A DNA stretch of 21,581 nucleotides. Source: JALSIF01 sp026981635 [NCBI: bacterium] (GTDB taxonomy: Bacteria > 4484-113 > JALSIF01). The stretch spans positions 1 to 21,581 of the forward strand of contig JALSIF010000115.1 of the NCBI GenBank assembly GCA_026981635.1, read 5' to 3'. Under the pieces are notes generated by a model that searched no databases, was not told where the DNA came from, and worked only from the letters and a program-made list of their open reading frames with translations. How positions within the stretch are numbered: position 1 is the first letter of the stretch; every line of letters begins with the position of its first letter. A program made the translations under genes and the position numbers. Below are positions 19,515 through 21,581 of this stretch, piece after piece.

Positions 19515-20237
19515 GTGTGCGGACGGTTTGCCCTGATCCTCGGCCGGGAGGAGATCGCTGCCCACTTTGAATTGAGCGAACTTCCCGGACTGGTGGAACC
19601 CCGCTACAACATCTCGCCGGGGCAGGAGATCCTCACCGTGGTGGAGGACGAGGGGGGGGAGCGGGTGGGCAGGTTCATGCGCTGGGGGCTGGTGCCAAGC
19701 TGGGCCAGGGAGCTTTCCAGCGGCTACCGGATGATCAACGCACGGGCAGAAAGCCTCACCGAGCGCCCCGCCTTCCGAGGACCCCTCCGTCGTCAGCGCT
19801 GCATCATTCCAGCAACCGGCTTCTACGAGTGGAAGCAGACGGGGGCAGACAAAAAGCCCTACTTCATCCGCTCCCCGGAGGACGAGCCGCTGGCTCTGGC
19901 CGGGCTGTGGGAGCGGTGGTGGCCGCCGGAGGTGGAGGACCGAAGCGAGGTGGAGCCCCTCTACTCCTGCACCATCATCACCGTACCGGCGGCGGGCGGG
20001 GTGGAGGGGATCCACCACCGGATGCCGGCCGTCCTGCCCCGGGAGGTGTGGGAGAGCTGGCTATCACCCCGCAACCAGGCGGTGGAGGAGCTTAGGGAAA
20101 TGCTCCTTTCTCTTCCCCAGCGGGTGGAGCTTCTGGCCTACCCGGTCAGCCGTCGGGTAAACCGGGCCGATGTGGAGGGACCAGAGCTCATCGTCCCCCA
20201 GGAAGAAAGGCCAGGCGATCTCTTCTCGGGGCAGTAG
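19515..20237 (+). CDS. SRAP/YedK-type abasic-site DNA-protein crosslink protein
   Basis: A 240-residue SOS response-associated peptidase (SRAP/HMCES-YedK) family protein. The family forms a stable thiazolidine crosslink with abasic sites in single-stranded DNA through Cys2, after removal of the initiator residue. The active-site set is complete: MCGRFAL with Cys2, Asn75 in MINARAES, Glu105 in GFYEWK and His168 in IHHRMPAVLP. SPGQEILTVVEDE and MRWGLVPSWA are further family blocks. The GTG at 19515 is fixed by the need for Cys at position 2. A -10 box lies 9 bp upstream and suggests a leaderless message; no LexA-like operator is recognised. It converges with aroB with a 6-bp gap. Confidence 0.95.
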   Translation: MCGRFALILGREEIAAHFELSELPGLVEPRYNISPGQEILTVVEDEGGERVGRFMRWGLVPSWARELSSGYRMINARAESLTERPAFRGPLRRQRCIIPATGFYEWKQTGADKKPYFIRSPEDEPLALAGLWERWWPPEVEDRSEVEPLYSCTIITVPAAGGVEGIHHRMPAVLPREVWESWLSPRNQAVEELREMLLSLPQRVELLAYPVSRRVNRADVEGPELIVPQEERPGDLFSGQ

Positions 20238-20243
20238 GCAGGG

Positions 20244-21407
20244 CTACTCCACCTCCACCTTGGCAAGCTCCAGCAGGGCCTGCTCAAGCTCCTCTTGAGT
20301 AAGGTCGTCAGAAAGCTCGGCTAGGCCAATCTTTAGGGGCTTTACGAAGCTCACCCGCCCGCCTTCTCGCTTCTTGTCGTGCTGGATGAGCTGCCAGAAG
20401 ACCTCCACCTCCTCCACCCAGCGCAGGCTCACCTGGGTGGGCAGGCCAAAGCTTGCAAGCAGGGCGGAGAGGCGCTTAAGGTAGCCCTCCTCAAGCTCCC
20501 CCCTGAGTTGGCTTACCATGCTCTCAACCACCATCCCCCAGGCGATGGCCCGACCGTGGGGGATGCACTGTTTGGGGTTCTTTAGGGTCTCTGCCCGCAA
20601 CTCACCCCAGGTCTCCAGGGCGTGGCCGAAGGTGTGGCCGAAGTTGAGCAGGCGGCGTTTGCCCCGGTCGTAGGGGTCAAGCTCGATTAGCTCTCCCTTG
20701 TGGGCAAGGCAGCGCTGGCTAAGCTCCACCAGAACGCCCGCCTCCCGCTCCTCCAGGGGGCCGCGGCGCTCCTCCAGGAACTCCACCAGCCCGGGGTCAA
20801 AGAGGAAGGCGGTCTTTATCGCCTCGGCGATGCCGTTTCTGAACTCGGTGGCGTTCAGGGTCTCAAGGAAGTAGGGGCAGATGAGCACCCGGCGAGCGGG
20901 ATAGAAGGTGCCTACCTGGTTTTTGACCTTCTGCCAGTTTATGGCGGTCTTTCCCCCCAGGGCGGCGTCCACCTGGCCAACCAGGGTGGTGGGCACCAGC
21001 ACTAGGGGGGTCCCCCGGTGCCAGGTGGAGGCGGCAAAGGCGGCAAGGTCCATCACCGCCCCGCCGCCCAGGGCGATGAGCATGCCGTCGCGGCCCACCC
21101 GGCGCCTGAGCAGGGCGTCATATAGCTCCCGCAGGGCGGAAAGCTCCTTTACCTTCTCCCCGCCGGGCAGGACCAGGCTGTCCAGGCGGGTAAGCTCGGA
21201 GAGCCCCTCAAGCAGGCGGGCGTGGTAGGAGCTCTTCCCCTTGCGGTTTACCCCCCGGTCCACCACCAGCAGAACGCCACCGGTGGAGCGGTGCTCAATG
21301 ATCATTTCGGAAAGCTCGGCCAGAAGCTCCTCCGGCCCCACCCAGGCGATCTCGGTGGGCGGGTGGCAGGGGAAGGGGAGGGTGGCTTTAGAGTGCTCTA
21401 TCTTCAT
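20244..21407 (-). CDS. aroB: 3-dehydroquinate synthase
   Basis: A 387-residue AroB, which converts DAHP to 3-dehydroquinate in the shikimate pathway using NAD and a divalent metal. Visible are the nucleotide-binding LIALGGGAVMDLAAFAAST (110-128), the VPTTLVGQVDAALGGKTAIN block (138-157), KNQVGTFYPARRVL (162-175), FRNGIAEAIKTAF with metal-ligand Glu195, LLNFGHTFGHALE (253-265) and PHGRAIAWGM with His284. The usual DSSIGGKT reads DAALGGKT. The ATG at 21407 is chosen because it gives family length and overlaps aroK by 20 bp; an in-frame ATG at 21464 would overlap aroK by 77 bp and add 19 residues unlike the family. No strong Shine-Dalgarno is seen, so translational coupling to aroK is likely. 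Confidence 0.94.
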   Translation of the reverse strand: MKIEHSKATLPFPCHPPTEIAWVGPEELLAELSEMIIEHRSTGGVLLVVDRGVNRKGKSSYHARLLEGLSELTRLDSLVLPGGEKVKELSALRELYDALLRRRVGRDGMLIALGGGAVMDLAAFAASTWHRGTPLVLVPTTLVGQVDAALGGKTAINWQKVKNQVGTFYPARRVLICPYFLETLNATEFRNGIAEAIKTAFLFDPGLVEFLEERRGPLEEREAGVLVELSQRCLAHKGELIELDPYDRGKRRLLNFGHTFGHALETWGELRAETLKNPKQCIPHGRAIAWGMVVESMVSQLRGELEEGYLKRLSALLASFGLPTQVSLRWVEEVEVFWQLIQHDKKREGGRVSFVKPLKIGLAELSDDLTQEELEQALLELAKVEVE

Positions 21408-21581
21408 AGAAGACCCGAACGATGATAGTGGCTGCCTGGCGGGGGGTGATGAGGGAGGGATCAAGGATGAGGTCGGCCTCCCGGTAGACCTCCCGGCGGC
21501 TCTGCCAGAGCCTTCTCAGCTCCTCGCGGGAGCGGCCGGTGGCCAGGGGGCGGTGGGGGTCGTGGGAGATGTGCTGCCAGA
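21388..21581 (-). CDS. aroK: Shikimate kinase, C-terminal fragment
   Basis: The minus-strand frame open to the right edge encodes about 63 residues and stops at 21388-21390, 20 bp inside aroB. Its sequence includes HRPLATGRSREELRRLWQSR, then REVYREADLILDPSLI, ending VFYEDRAL. This matches the C-terminal end of shikimate kinase: RPL with the substrate-lid arginine, the R-x-x-x-Y-x-x-A-D helix and the final beta-alpha segment. The P-loop lies outside the window. Shikimate kinase phosphorylates shikimate, and an aroK-aroB pair is a standard operon. The call rests on these motifs together with the neighbour. Confidence 0.78.
   Translation of the reverse strand, partial: WQHISHDPHRPLATGRSREELRRLWQSRREVYREADLILDPSLITPRQAATIIVRVFYEDRAL

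Noticed and set aside
20233-20248. AGTAG-N6-CTACT inverted repeat at the SRAP/aroB junction as a bidirectional terminator.
   Set aside because: The stem is only 5 bp and consists largely of the two stop codons. There is no T-run on either strand.
21408-21464. N-terminal extension of AroB from an upstream in-frame ATG.
   Set aside because: It would overlap aroK by 77 bp and add a Pro/Ser-rich stretch not typical of AroB. The ATG at 21407 gives normal length.
1-21581. Search for tRNA, rRNA, CRISPR arrays, insertion sequences, phage genes, toxin-antitoxin or defence genes.
   Set aside because: No cloverleaf, direct repeat-spacer array, terminal inverted repeat, transposase, integrase or defence motif was recognised. 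The window reads as core and accessory chromosomal genes.

Overview
The window is compact, GC-rich bacterial DNA with high GC at third codon positions. It carries 19 genes: 17 complete and one cut at each edge. Intergenic gaps never exceed about 115 bp. Seven starts are GTG. Two proteins have lipobox signal peptides, YceI has a Sec-type signal, and the FlgJ has a rod-binding domain only, all of which suits a motile diderm. The flagellar gene order flgJ-flgM-flgN-flgK-flgL-(DUF6470-like)-fliW matches the Bacillus/Clostridium type late-flagellar cluster, but without csrA after fliW. I cannot assign a phylum. It does not look like a well-studied proteobacterium.

Layout. 1-1088: C-terminal end of an ECF-type sigma factor, a translationally coupled small membrane protein, and a DUF488 protein. 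1138-4127: a lipoprotein with a propeller-like body and a long-chain acyl-CoA ligase. 4124-5002 (minus): a membrane-anchored rhodanese-like protein that lacks the catalytic cysteine. 5118-9517: a very large ZU5/PKD/propeller lipoprotein, then LarC (nickel-pincer cofactor synthesis). 9538-16513: the late flagellar cluster, comprising rod factor FlgJ, anti-sigma-28 FlgM, chaperone FlgN, hook-filament junction proteins FlgK and FlgL (FlgL about three times normal size), a DUF6470-like protein and the assembly factor FliW. 16521-19407 (minus): an MFS transporter, a left-handed beta-helix acyltransferase and a YceI protein. 19515-20237: a SRAP/YedK DNA-crosslink protein. 20244-21581 (minus): aroB and the 3' end of aroK, a shikimate-pathway pair.

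Regulation. Two layers can be read from the sequence. First, the flagellar cluster has sigma-28 (FliA)-like promoters: a strong one before the DUF6470-like/fliW pair, a good one inside the end of flgJ before flgM, and weaker ones with exact spacing before flgJ and before the PKD lipoprotein. The locus therefore encodes the anti-sigma factor FlgM and apparent targets of its partner. Second, several genes that begin transcription units have a TANNNT -10 box 9-10 bp before a GTG start and no Shine-Dalgarno sequence (597, 2403, 5002 minus, 19515). This suggests leaderless mRNAs, whereas flgN, flgK and fliW have clear Shine-Dalgarno sequences.

No RNA genes, CRISPR arrays, insertion sequences or convincing intrinsic terminators were seen. 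The most unusual items are the expanded FlgL with five repeated modules, the sigma-28/leaderless promoter pattern, the enzyme-like proteins lacking expected catalytic residues (rhodanese, DUF488, LarC N-terminus), and the ZU5-PKD5-propeller lipoprotein with a possible motility-type promoter.
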